From Paragorgia papillata (Eukaryota; Cnidaria; Anthozoa; Scleralcyonacea; Coralliidae), in assembly GCA_035771165.1 (NCBI GenBank), contig JAWNZC010000232.1:1976001-2040000 (forward strand): DNA of 64,000 bases, written 5' to 3'. Shown here piece after piece: positions 42,524 through 54,052 of this stretch. How positions within the stretch are numbered: the first letter of the stretch is position 1; each line of letters begins with the position of its first letter. The notes beneath the pieces are model-generated. The model was not told where the DNA came from and did no database searches. It saw only the letters and a list, made by a program, of their open reading frames with translations. The translations under genes and the position numbers were made by a program.

Positions 42524-42825
42524 TTGTTTAAGACCGCTACTGGTCAAAAATCTTTTTATTATCGCACTGTGAATTTATGGAACGACTTAGACACTTCTTT
42601 AAAGTTGAGCAAATCTGTGCATACCTCTAAACGAAAGTTGCGAAGTCAGCGCTACTTAAACAGTTTAATTCTTAGGATGAAGTACAGTTTACCAATATAT
42701 TTAATATATTGTAATATAGCGTAGTTAATTTTAATATTCATAATTTTGTTATCTTTTTTTGTAATTGTTAATTGAAAAGCCTCTCTGTGGAGTGATCAAG
42801 TAAAGTATTGTATTGTATTTTATAC
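42524..42825 (+). mobile_element. LINE 3' end fragment
   Basis: The frame at 42524-42724 encodes FKTATGQKSFYYRTVNLWND followed by LKLSKSVHTSKRKLRSQRYL, which resembles the extreme C terminus of a LINE RT (G-Q-K-x-F, then W-N-x-L). It is followed by GAAAAGCCTCTCTGTGGAG and the tail TATTGTATTGTATTTTA. The tail style matches LINE C. The rest of the element is absent. Confidence 0.65.
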
Positions 42826-43127
42826 AACAACCTAATAAAAACAAACAATCTGATTGGCTAAGAAATATGCGTTATTAAAGTACACATGCACAGCTGACCG
42901 AACGAAGTCGCAAAAAATTTTCTTTTATTAAAATTTGATCAAATTACAGGTTTGAAAATGCAACTTGGTACAAAATGAAGTGAATTTCAACTGTCTGAGG
43001 ATTACACATATCACTCAGTGATGAGAGACACGGCCATCAAGTCGTTTTCCGACGACAGACATTAAAATTATCGAAATTACATAAATATGGTCACTTAATA
43101 CCTTTCGTCTCCGGCGCACACCGCTAT
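42826..43127. other. No gene seen
   Basis: This is AT-rich spacer between the LINE 3' end and a minus-strand open frame. Confidence 0.4.
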
Positions 43128-43430
43128 CTACTCCACAGCTTCAGAAATTTTCTCATACAATTTCCATTCCTCTTCATGGAAATACTGTTCAGCCATACAA
43201 ATCCAGGAGATATCAGCCATATTAATGTCAACAAGATTTTCAAACACAGAACATATTATTTCGCTGGTTAGTACGCGCGCTTCTCGGCCTCCTCCAACGA
43301 TAAATGCTTTCCCAGCTGAATTTGAAGCATAAGAAGCGTCCAAATATATACATGGGACAGCAAGATCCCGTCCAAAAGAACTAATCTGCTTGTTCAACGA
43401 TAAATATTTTGGCTAGAAATGCCGACGAAG
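43128..43430 (-). CDS. Unknown open frame inside the THAP inverted duplication
   Basis: A minus-strand frame, open above the Met at 43397, ends in a stop at 43128-43130. It contains RDLAVPCIYLDASYASNSAG, KAFIVGGGREARVLTSEIIC and YFHEEEWKLYEKISEAVE. The composition is protein-like, with no low-complexity stretch. It may be a last exon, perhaps belonging to the minus-strand THAP exon upstream (44264-44539), which has a donor and the same orientation. I do not recognise the family and no acceptor was fixed. Confidence 0.4.
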
Positions 43431-43711
43431 ACACGAAGTTGGAATAAACTTTCAATTTTGTAAATCACAATCGATTTGTCATGATCATGATTTGCATAAA
43501 TTATACGTGACGTAACCGGAAGCTGAAAATTTAGCCAATCACGACAGCCTTATTTGTTCCGTCGCCAAATCAGATTGCTTTATTTGTATAGATCACTTAT
43601 GACGTAATTAAACCTGAATTGAAAATTTTACCTCCTTTTCAATAGCCCTGCCGTTTCGACGATTCAAAAATATCAAACATTTCTTATTAAAATAATAATA
43701 TTTGATGTATA
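43431..43711. other. No gene seen
   Basis: This spacer has AACCAATC-type phrases seen near MITEs and no coding motif. Confidence 0.35.
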
Positions 43712-43901
43712 AAACAAATAGATGACATTTTTCCGTGCGTGTGTACCGTAATAACGCACAGAAGACGTCACAGCGTGTAAATAACAACAGTCACGCCACT
43801 CGACTTCGTCTCGTGGCGTACTTTTTTGTTCTTTACACGCTGTGACGTCATCTGTGCGTTATTACAGGACACACGCTCGGAAAAATGTTATCTATTTGTT
43901 A
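43712..43901. mobile_element. Palindromic MITE-like element
   Basis: AACAAATAGATGACATTTTT and TAATAACGCACAGA at the left pair with TCTGTGCGTTATTA and AAAAATGTTATCTATTTGTT at the right. The inner CACGCCACTCGACTTCG pairs with its complement. About 190 bp long, no coding capacity. Confidence 0.8.
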
Positions 43902-43930
43902 AGTAAGAAACGCAGATAAACCAGCGTGCA

Positions 43931-43983
43931 GACTCATGTTACATGTTGATGCTGTATTGTGTAATTTGAGTCTGCACGCTCCC
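43931..43983. repeat. Short hairpin
   Basis: AGCGTGCAGACTCA pairs with TGAGTCTGCACGCT around a loop of about 22 bases. Confidence 0.8.
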
Positions 43984-44191
43984 GCAGAGAAACGAAGGAG
44001 AGACTGCCCTTTCTCTTTTAAAATTAGCTGAACCTGTTCACAACGAAGTTCCAAAACAAAGGAAGATATTCTCTATTGCAGAAATTTTGGTGGCATTGGG
44101 CAGTCTCCACTAACAATCGTCTTTTCGCTTCTCTGGGAGATCTATTCGGACTAGCTGTCTGGGTTTCTTTTGAAGTCGCCTTGCCTATACA

Positions 44192-44632
44192 AAACAATGC
44201 TCGAGAGCCTTATGAACCTAAAAAAAAATACAAGTATATATACTGAAGAAAAAGACAACTTACCTCTTCTTTGCTAGGTATTGCTGAAACTTAATCTGGG
44301 TTTTCTGATGTGGGTCCGTTCTCTCCAACTACAAATATAGCTGTATTTTGAGCAGACAAACGAATCGCCTCGATGACAAGCTGCAATTCATCACAGTCGC
44401 ATATCCACGAATCTTTTCGGAATTCGGAGCAGGAAATAGAACGAAGTGTACAGGATCGCCATTCTTATTTTTGACCATCAAATAGGGGTATCGATAATCG
44501 TTTTCACAAGTTCCCCAAGCGCATCTTAGTGGCCACCATTTTGACGCACCGCGCTGAATGTCCGCATTTTTTCGACTTTGTTAACGTTTTGCAACACGTG
44601 ACACGTGGTTTTAGCGTTGAAGTAGTGAATTG
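44192..44632 (-). repeat. Right arm of THAP-bearing inverted duplication
   Basis: This is the reverse-complement partner of 42038-42505, with scattered substitutions and short indels. About 1.7 kb separates the arms. Confidence 0.85.
44264..44539 (-). pseudogene. THAP-type zinc finger exon, minus-strand copy
   Basis: This is the paralogue of the plus-strand exon. The ATG context (ATGGTGGCCACTAAGA) is kept, but two bases are missing right after it, so the first Cys pair is out of frame. Recognisable in a shifted frame are YRYPYLMVKNKNGDPVHF and a degraded second half. The donor AAGAG-GTAAGT is preserved (GT at 44263-44262). It is a broken copy unless another start is used. Confidence 0.6.
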
Positions 44633-44775
44633 GCGCCCAATGATCCCAAAACTATGTATATTAACTTCGATACTTCAAATTTTTAGCGCTCCATCGCTCT
44701 TTTTAAGAGATTAACAACACTTAGCTTAATTATTTTGAAAAATACAGCTTCACCTGATATGTAATACTTCACCTA
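44633..44775. other. Spacer, nothing recognised
   Basis: This is a short AT-rich spacer before the 431-bp array. Confidence 0.4.
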
Positions 44776-46150
44776 CAATCCTGGACAAAACTGTTGGGAC
44801 ACTTTGCCGATTTTGCCGATTTTCGCATAGTGTCCCAAGCACTTTTGTCCAGGATTGTCTGAAAATGACGAATTAAACAAAATCGAAGAAAAAAACAATT
44901 TGGGGGCGCCGATTCTGCGCAGTTTGCTCGAAAATGACATAAATACGCTCCCACATGCATGAACAACAAATTGGTTCTCGGGTATAGAAGGTTTGGTGAA
45001 TATGTAAATTAAATAGAGCTCTCGTGCGGGTGGTACCAGTGCGGGTGGGAACTCTGCAGAGACTCTGCTCCAGTGATCCCTTCCCCATTGAGGGGGTAAG
45101 GGGGAGCAGAGATGGGGGCTCTTTTATTAAACTGTATATATTTTGCAATGTTACAAAGTTAAAAAGCTGTGTTTTATTGAAAAATCATAAACTCGTCATT
45201 TTCAGACAATCCTGGACAAAACTGTTGGGACACTTTGCCGATTTTGCCGATTTTCGCATAGTGTCCCAAGCACTTTTGTCCAGGATTGTCTGAAAATGAC
45301 GAATTAAACAAAATCGAAGAAAAAAACAATTTGGGGGCGCCGATTCTGCGCAGTTTGCTCGAAAATGACATAAATACGCTCCCACATGCATGAACAACAA
45401 ATTGGTTCTCGGGTATAGAAGGTTTGGTGAATATGTAAATTAAATAGAGCTCTCGTGCGGGTGGTACCGGTGCGGGTGGGAACTCTGCAGACACTCTGCT
45501 CCAGTGATCCCTTCCCCATTGAGGGGGTAAGGGGGAGCAGAGATGGGGGCTCTTTTATTAAACTCTATATATTTTGCAATGTTACAAAGTTAAAAAGCTG
45601 TGTTTTATTGAAAAATCATAAACTCGTCATTTTCAGACAATCCTGGAGAAAATTGTTGGGACAATTTGCCGATTTTGCCGATTTTCGCATAGTGTCCCAA
45701 GCACTTTTGTCCAGGATTGTCTGAAAATGACGAATTAAACAAAATCGAAGAAAAAAACAATTTGGGGGCGGCGATTCTGCGCAGTTTGCTCGAAAATGAC
45801 ATAAATACGCTCCCACATGCATGAACAACAAATTGGTTCTGGGGTATAGAAGGTTTGGTGAATATGTAAATTAAATAGAGCTCTCGTGCGGGTGGTACCA
45901 GTGCGGGTGGGAACTCTGCAGAGACTCTGCTCCAGTGATCCCTTCCCCATTGAGGGGGTAAGGGGGAGCAGAGATGGGGGCTCTTTTATTAAACTGTATA
46001 TATTTTGCAATGTTACAAAGTTAAAAAGCTGTGTTTTATTGAAAAATCATAAACTCGTCATTTTCAGACAATCCTGGACAAAACTGTTGGGACACTTTGC
46101 CGATTTTGCCGATTTTCGCATAGTGTCCCAAGCACTTTTGTCCAGGATTG
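44776..46150. repeat. Tandem array, 431-bp period, 3 full units plus terminal hairpin
   Basis: Units start at 44776, 45207 and 45638, exactly 431 bp apart, with a final 82-bp partial at 46069-46150. Each unit opens with an 82-bp hairpin (CAATCCTGGACAAAA ... TTTTGTCCAGGATTG, inner GGGACAC and GTGTCCC), followed by a 349-bp spacer whose ends TCTGAAAATGACGA and TCGTCATTTTCAGA are themselves inverted. The units are nearly identical. The array is flanked by TA on both sides. Overlapping open frames on both strands repeat once per unit and have no known motif. Confidence 0.9.
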
Positions 46151-47904
46151 TAGTCTGGTCCGCAGGGAACTGATCAAGGAACTGGCATCAATGGAAAAGT
46201 GGGGGGAGTTGCCTGCCAAAACTCGACATATATTTTTGGACTCGCGGAAATGTTGCCGCGCATCGCGAATTTGAATTTAAGAATGGAGAGGTAACCTTCA
46301 ATTTAATTTGGCACTGAGGGAAGATTGCGGTGCTATGTAGGCCCGGTTTCCAGCCTTATTTCGGGCTGCGACCCGCCCCCGAAATCACGACTGGGCTCGT
46401 GAGCTTGTCATTGTCAATTTCCACCAATCACAAACGCGCCTGCATTTTCAGCAGGTATATATTATTGAACATTTGTATAAATTATCGTGACAGCCCAAAG
46501 TGGCGGTCAATGGAAAGCTGTTAGAGACCTTAACAAATACAACGCGAACGTCAAGGACGACTTCCTTAACACAATATAATTTTCTTCACACAACAAGGAA
46601 AATGAATAATTTTTAGTCCCAAGAGGAATCGTAACGCCGCCCCCGTTCAATATACAATTACATTGCCGTCGTCTTCCTAAGTTGCTTAAGCTCCCTAACA
46701 AGTGAGGCGTACGACCGAATTTTCGAAATTTTTGAAGATTATTTTTTAAAAATATTTGCAACGTGACCATTAGTGGCCAAGATGTGTTTGCCATTTGGGA
46801 CAAGATGGTGGCGCGCGTGCGCATTAACGACCATAATAATGGAGATTCTCAACACACAATAATTCAAATTTTGCTTAAACGGTGATACATTTCTTCTTTG
46901 CCCAGATTCATCTAATTTCAGCATGGACTAAGCAACAGTTGTAACTCATAAACATTTGCTTAGCTCGACGACAAAATACTTCCCTAGCTTGTCTTATTTG
47001 CCCTAAAGCGCCACTATCCGTAGTGTTAGCCATAGTAATCTTTGTAAACAGGGGCTAGAAATTGACCAACAACGTTACGGGCGATGCGAAGTCTCCAGAT
47101 CGTGATGCATTCGGCATGAGTCAGTCTACTTCCTGAGCACATAAAAATCCTGATTTTTCCCTAGCATAGTACTTCCAAAAGCGTTTGAACTTGCTTGATT
47201 TCACAGTTCTTATAGCCGTTTGCAGGTTGTTTACATATACATACATGCACGATTTAGGCAAATCCTAAATAACTCAATGACCTGAATAATGAAATACACT
47301 AGAATACAGTAGAATCAAACGCATTAGAATACTTAATATTTTTTTTGGCGACAGAGAGCAGCGGCACAAATGACCAAAATTTCTGGTGATGGTCCATAAG
47401 AAAAGATTGCACCTTGCTTCAATTCACGAAGCTCGCTGAATTATAAGTCGTGCCTTTGCTGCATTTCTGCCATTTCAAACATCTGCGATTTATCGTTATG
47501 ACAAAAATATCTTTGCCGTGTGTAAATTATGCATTACGTCACAGACATAACAAGGCGCTCACGCGTCCAGCCGTTCGTAGAGGGCGGGTAAAGTCCCGCG
47601 GGTCGAGATAAGGCTGGAAATCGACCCTAGGTGCTATGATCCGGTTATCAAATTTAAAATTGACTAACACTTGGGCAATAGAACGCATAAGTTGATGCTG
47701 CTGGTTGGTAATGTTGAAGTCGTGTCAAATTTTATATATCGTACACTTTGTAGTAAACTATTTTAGAAGTGTAATAACCTTCAATCTAAGTTCTTTTTCA
47801 AAAAAAAATTAGTTTTCCAGCTTCTCAATAGCTGAGCGGGGCTGGGCTTCTATTTTCTTTTTAAATTTGCTTTAGTGCAGACTTAAATTAAATTGACTGT
47901 TCAC
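46151..47904. other. No gene; possible degraded inverted termini at 46335-46385 and 47580-47630
   Basis: TTTCCAGCCTTAT with CGACCCGC near 46349-46382 is inverted against GCGGGTCGAGATAAGG and CTGGAAA near 47598-47620, which might mark an old element of about 1.3 kb. The interior has no transposase signal. The minus frames at 46507-46924 show no motif. Confidence 0.35.
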
Positions 47905-48705
47905 TTAACCCTATCTAGACTGGGCTTTTTTTGGTCTTCTGGGCTTGGGGGGGGGGGGGGGGGGGTGGGGGGGGGATGGAATGTGCCCGCGGATAATATC
48001 TCAGAAAGTGTTTATGATATCGAAGTGAAAATTGGTATGCTAACAGAACATTCAAAAATATTTTAATTTTTATTGATGTCACCCCAGATGTTACGTATCT
48101 ATGACGTCATACTTAAAAATACAGCAAAGTGAAATACAGCCAAATAATAGAGAAGAAAAACTCTCAAATCAATTATTTTAATATTACTGTAGTTTGAGCC
48201 AGTGGCAAGAAGTTAAAACTATAAAACTTAAAAATTTAGAAAAAAATGGCTTATTTTTGGTTTATGGTCGATGAGTGAGTTCTTGTGATAAGAAGGTAAA
48301 TGTTATATTCATTAACCAAGCTTTATTGTTCTATTTTCTATCTTTAATCATTATCTGAAGTATCCTATGAGCATCCGTAACTTTAAAAGCAATTTTTCAT
48401 AAAAATTAAATGGATGACGTCACTCTATGACGTCATTGTTCGGCCATCTTGGATTCCGCCCTATAGGAATTGTGACGTCATTAGATGAACTTAAACAACA
48501 CAAAATTCATGGAATTATATTATAAATACTAAAGTTAATCAAATACTCCAAAAAACGAAAATAAAACAAATTAAACCAGAATTTCGAAATTTTTTACACA
48601 AACGTCATTTGACACACACGTAAAAACACTAATTTGTGTAAAAAAAAAAAAAAAAAAATAATTTACACCACCCCCCCCCCCCCCCCCCAGTCTAGTTAGG
48701 ATTAA
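47905..48705 (+). mobile_element. TTAA-flanked nonautonomous element with G/C tracts, copy A
   Basis: TTAA at 47905 and 48702 flanks inverted ends CCCTATCTAGACTGGGC and CCCAGTCTAGTTAGGA. TTAA targets and CCY-starting ends are piggyBac-like features. A G tract (47947-47975, one T) lies inside the left end, and a C18 tract (48671-48688) inside the right end, so the strands could pair G to C at the base. The interior is AT-rich, repeatedly contains TGACGTCA-like phrases and has no ORF. Copy B at 55810-56691 is inverted relative to this one. Confidence 0.8.
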
Positions 48706-49375
48706 GAGAATTCCCAACTGTCAAAAGTGGGACAATAGAGCTATTTTAAACAATAATTGGTTTCAACCTAAAGCCTAATTAAGCAGAGTTTCACTAGCGT
48801 AATAAAATGCTTTCCAGTGAAGTATTTCTTCACGCACCGCTGTAGAAAAAATTCCTTGACATTTGATCCAAGAAACCGGTGAATTTAAATTATTTGACAA
48901 AAAGTCAGGTCAGTTAATCGTTTAAAATAGTACATCAAATGTAACGTATTTTATAAATATTCAACCTAAATAGACAGGTTAAAACCTCACTCAAAACCTA
49001 CAGGTCTTTCAACATACGGCTTTCAACAAATTGCCAAGAAAATGACGTTTGAAATAGCAACAATTATTTCCACTTGTTTTCAAATTGTAGACGCTTTGAT
49101 ATTTTCGGTACAAAGGCTGATCGGATCAAAGGCTTTCTGCTGTTTTCAACTCAAGCAAATATATATTCTGTGATTATAAACGCATTCCAATATATATGCT
49201 ACTTCAGTACTTCGGCAGAGTTGTGGAACGGCGCCGTTGTGTATATATATATATAGTAGAACTTATTCTGCGGTTCGTCGACTTGGCTTAACGTTTTGTA
49301 GGCCAGTTTAAAGTCATCAGGTCAATTATTAAGTATGCATGTTATGTTCTTTTAACACGAGCATCCTGGTCATTT
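48706..49375. other. No gene; PLE-tail-like phrase at 49239-49330
   Basis: A TA tract followed on the minus strand by CCTGATGACTTTAAACTG and GCCTACAAAACG near 49315-49285 resembles the terminal tails of PLEs seen at 29-32 kb, but the hammerhead core is not complete. Nothing else was recognised. Confidence 0.35.
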
Positions 49376-49719
49376 TGATCCGTTCACACAATGCCGGTAC
49401 GAAATCATGCCGGTATAAAATCATCACGGTAGGAAACTGTTTGCACGGTACCGGTATCATTCCATTCCGTTACTACTTTTACAGTTTAGTTAACTCCATT
49501 TTAATTAAATTCCTGCCATCACTCTTCTTTTACCTCGTATTTTTAAGCAGAGAAAAAAGTTTCGTAAAACCGTGATGAAATCATTACGGTAAGGTGTTCA
49601 GTGCCGGATTAACCATATGGCTGAAGTGGCTTATGCCACGGGCCCCGCGCTTTTAGGGGCCCCGCGCTTTGCTCAGTTTCGATTTTTTAGCGCGGGGCCC
49701 AAAAAGTGTGGGGCCCCAA

Positions 49720-50090
49720 AAACCGCAAGGCCAAGTAAAAAAAACGATGCTCCAAAATTAAAAAAAGAGGTACCGCAAATGAAAAAGCGAGGCGCCGGGG
49801 CCCCTAAACTCAAAAAACAGGCCCCAAAAACAATATAAAAACGAGGCCCCAAAAATAAAAAAAGCAAGAACCCATAAATAAAAAAGCGAAGCCCCAAAAC
49901 TTAAAAAAGCAAGAACCCATAAATAAAAAAGCTATAGCGAGGCCCCAAAAATAAAAAAAGCAAGATACCATAAATAAAAAAGCTAGGGAGGCCCCAAAAA
50001 TAAAAAAAGCAGGCCGGAACCAATAAATAAAAAAGCGAGGCCCCCAAAATGAAAAATCGAGAAGCCAAAAGTCAAAAAGAGCCACAATAA
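49720..50090. repeat. A-rich tandem repeats in the hAT 5' region
   Basis: Irregular units are built on GAGGCCCCAAAAATAAAAAA and CAAGAACCCATAAATAAAAA. They follow a run of GGGGCCCC-containing phrases at the left end. Open frames across this stretch (49617-49838 and antisense) come from the repeat. Confidence 0.85.
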
Positions 50091-51349
50091 GCGAGGCGCT
50101 GTTGCCACAAATACAGATGCGTCCAAGAAAAGTGCAACGGCCGGAAAAATTAAAAATTGCAGTTAAATTGCCATAATAAATGCTGAAAGAATAGATTGCT
50201 GAATTTCGTGGAAGACGGTTAGACGGCAGAAGTTAATTATGAACGCTATCGAGGTACTTTTGAAGTAACGTTTCAGGTAAGTACTTTAGGTTATTATACT
50301 TGATTACTCGTTTTAGATTTTCAAGTATTTCAATATATACTATATATTTTACAGTGCAACCTGTAGCTGTCAGCATTCAGCCTGTCATATGATATTATTG
50401 TTGATAATGACTCATTGTGTATTTGTGTCACTTGACACAACTCATATCATATTACAAATAACAAGTATAGTCAACAACCGCGCTGTTTGACACTAATTCG
50501 ACTGTTTTCGACGACATTTATCAAACCTGAAACACTCTCTCTGATAGTCCTCTGGCTCACTAAACTAAAGGAAATGAAAGGAACCTACTGAAGCTTGGTA
50601 AGTGTTAAAGTTTGAACTGATGTTAAAGCCGTCTATTTCCTTGATTGAGCCGTTTCATCTTTCCTCGACGACTCAAAGTGATTTATTATTATGGCCGTTT
50701 ATTTCTAGAGACGCATTATTCGTCTGAACGCATAATGCGTCATTGCGTGATTTGCGTCCTTTTATATATTATTTCGTCTAATCGTCTAGTGTAAAGACGA
50801 GACAAATAATCGGACGAATAAGCAATTTTTTGTTTACGTCTTCAGTAAAGACGGGCACACGACGCATAATGCGCCAACGCCGCCAAGGGCAAACTATCAT
50901 CGAATTGCGCGTCGCTTATTAACTATCTTAAGACGCACAATAACATAGTTCGTCTAGACAGCATAATGCGTCTTGACTCTTGTGCCTGTTTTTATACTGA
51001 AGACGCACATCCAGACGAACTACAAATGCCTAATTTCAGAATATACGTTTTCTACAACTCCTCTTCGTTTAATCTAGGTCTACAATCACTCAACTACAGT
51101 AGTCTATACTCTATACAGTAATTAGTTAATATGTAATTTAGAATGTCTTCTCGCAATTATCTCACATGCATCAATCATTATACTAGCTTATACATTACCC
51201 AGGCGCTATAAAGTTGTATGAACAGTAACTTGCCAACTTTTCAAGGCAAATTGATAATTATTGATACACCGTTCCTTTATACTATACTGTACATATCGAT
51301 ACTAGAGATTTTTTTTACAAGATGTTTAGGAATGCTACAGTAGATCTAT
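50091..51349. other. hAT 5' noncoding region; cluster of GACGCATAATGCGTC-like motifs at 50706-51020
   Basis: The palindromic phrase GCATAATGCG occurs at about 50731, 50865 and 50961, with GCATTATTCGTC near 50713. Interspersed TTCGTC and GACGAAC phrases suggest a separate palindromic MITE inside the hAT. No coding motif was seen. Confidence 0.45.
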
Positions 51350-54052
51350 CGCAAATATGAATCTGGGGCAGCAAAACGCAAGGCAAGGGAGGAACGAGTT
51401 GCACGGGAAGGTAAAGTTTTGAGTAAAGTCCCAAAAATATCCGAACTGTTTTTTTCCCAAGAGCAGCGGTAGCAATGCAACTGCTAGCAACGTAGAGGCC
51501 CTTACGGATTCGCAAACACAGCATAATGATGAAGGGGCTTCTCTTGAGTCGACTATTAATACTACTACGTCCGCGATGCCGACAACAGCGACAGATTCTG
51601 TGCCTGAACAATCTGACGAATCTCCGACATCTGACGAATCTCCGACATCTGACGAATCTCCAACATCTGACGATCCGTCCAGTTCTACTGATGCATATTC
51701 CTGTGATTTAGGGATGTGGCCTGCTAGTATTTCGGACAGTATGAGGGAATACTGGGCAGCTAAAGGAAGCAGTGAATGTAGAAATTCGAATGCAGATTTC
51801 AGCGCATCTTCTACCCAATTTGAGGGAGAGAATTACAACCGTCAGTGCCCGCAAAGCTTGTTCACATACACGCATGAGCTCACAAAACAGCAACATCCTC
51901 GAACCTGGCTCTGCTACTCACCATCTGAACATGCAGTGTTTCTGTTTTGCATGTAAAACTGATGACCGACAGCAAAAAGTTTTGGGAAAGATGGCTATAA
52001 GGATTGGAAACACGCTTCCTATTCTATTCCACGTCACGAAAGAAGTGCAATGCACCGAGAGGCCATGATTCAGCTTCTCCAACGCAGTGATGCTGGCTGC
52101 CGTGTTGATTCGGAATTGGTTAGACAGACCAATGACGAGCGCGATTATTGGCGTGCTGTGCTAGAGCGGGTGGTAGAAACTATCCGTTTCCTATCTGAGC
52201 GCGGTTTACCCTTTCGTGGTTCAAACGAGGTTGTCGGATCACCCACAAACGGCAACTACTTGGGTAATATTGGGAACTGCTAGCCAAATTCGATCCATTT
52301 CCTAGCACAACACATCAACCATAACGCAAACAAGGGACGGGGTCACACTTCCTATCTGTCGAAGACAATTTGTGAAGAATTCATCGATTTGATGGCAAAT
52401 CGTGTGCTCGAGTATGTCATTACGGAAGTAAAGTCCGCCAAGTATTTCTCGGTTTCTGTGGACTCGACCCCTGATATTTCCCATGTTGACCAACTCACCT
52501 GTATTCTTCGGTACGTTTTGCCTTCGGGTCCTGTTTGAACGATATTTAACCTTCCTTAACATGCAAGGTCACACTGGGAAAAGAACTAGCGGAAAGCTTG
52601 CTCAAATTTTTGAAAACCCATCACATCGACGTTGCTGATTGCCGCGGACCAGTCATACGATAATGCGAGCAATATGAGTGGGAAATACAATGGCATGCAG
52701 GCCATTATTCGGCAACAATGTAACCTGGCAGCGTTATGTGCCCTGCGCCGCGCATTCCCTCAATCTCGTTGGTCAGTCTGCTGTGGGTTTGTTGCCAGCT
52801 GGCCGTTGGATTCTTCAGTTTTCTCCAACGACTATACTCCTTTTTTTCTGCTTCAACGCATCGCTGGAAAGTTATGATGGATCAACTTTCAAGCAAAGGC
52901 CTTCCAACAGTGAAGCGCACGTCAGATACTCGCTGCTCGGCACGCGCAGACGCCACAAAGGCTTCTAGTTATGGGATATGACCGAAATTAACGCCGCTCT
53001 CGAAGAAATCGCTGATGACGATGAGAAGAAACCCGAAACCCGAGAGGAAGCTGGTGGACTTGCCGCCTACATGAACCGACTCGAGTCCGGAATTGTTGCA
53101 GTTCTGTGGCACCACATCCTGCATCGTTTTCACGCGAACAGTCCAAGTCCTGCAATCAGCCGACCAAGACCTTAACACCGCCGTTAAAATTTATGAATCG
53201 CTGATTGAATTCATCCGTAAGCTGCGGACAAGATTTGATGAGTTTGAAGCTAAGGGGAAGAAGCTCAGTGAATGCGACCAGTACACGGACGAAGTTAAAC
53301 GTGTGCGTCAACGAAATCGCCGTTACGACGAACCAGGATCAGCGCCTGAATTGACGCAGACCCCAGCCAGTAAGTTCCGTACGGGTACGTTCCTGGTCAT
53401 AATCGACAGCATTGATGCTGAGTTGCGGAAACGACTGGGTGCATACACTGGTATTGCTGCAAGGTTTGGCTTCCTGCGAAAGCTGAAGGACCTTTCAGTT
53501 GAAGAAGTGATCAAAAGTGCGAAGATCCTTCAAGAGGCATACCCCACAGATCTAGAAGCCAGTCTGTCTGACGAATTGTTACAGTTTTCTGCTTTTCTTA
53601 ACACAGACTTCGTTAAGAAATCATTGGAAGTGCATGACTACAGCTTCAGTTCCTGCAACTTCTTCAGCCCCATCTACGATCGACTCTGATGACTCTGATG
53701 ACGAAGCCGTCATAACGAAAGATGATGACGACGTCAGATTGAACGTGGATTCGTTGGAATTGCGCATGTACAGGCTTCTTGTGGCCAAAAATCTGGAAAC
53801 TGTATTTCCGAACACTGTCATCGCATTTTGTATTTATCTCAGTCTGATGATTTCGAACTGTTCTGGAGAACGGTCGTTCTCCAAACTTAAGCTTATAAAG
53901 AATCAGCTCAGATCATGCATGACGCAGAAGAGACTGAACAGCCTTGTTCTGTTTAGTATTGAAAATGGCCTTCTGCGTAGCATTGACATGTCGTCGGTAA
54001 TTAACGAGTTTGCTCTTAAGAAATCGCGTAAGCATAACGTTTACAAGGCCTG
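51350..54052 (+). pseudogene. hAT transposase (TTF zinc finger/ZMYM1-like), frameshifted
   Basis: YESGAAKRKAREERVARE near 51356 opens the coding region. An acidic Ser-rich stretch with DESPTS repeats (about 51610-51680) follows. A TTF-type zinc-finger region has RTWLCYSPSEHAVF and CFACK. Then come SVDSTPDISHVDQL (first catalytic Asp), DCRGQSYDNASNMSGKYNGM (second Asp) and SLNLVGQSAVG. The C-terminal half (53093-54052) includes KTRFDEFEAK-like helices and ends with CSGERSFSKLKLIKNQLRS, the hATC dimerisation block. At least six frame changes or stops break it. Start codon not determined. Confidence 0.8.

Noticed and set aside
44769..46173. Repeated open frames on both strands of the 431-bp array
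   Set aside because: They recur once per unit with no known motif and overlap antisense frames of similar length. The period is not a multiple of three, so no frame continues across units.
46335..47630. A DNA transposon of about 1.3 kb with CCAGCCTTAT ends
   Set aside because: The inverted match is short and broken, no target duplication was seen and the interior has no transposase. It is kept only as a note in the region entry.
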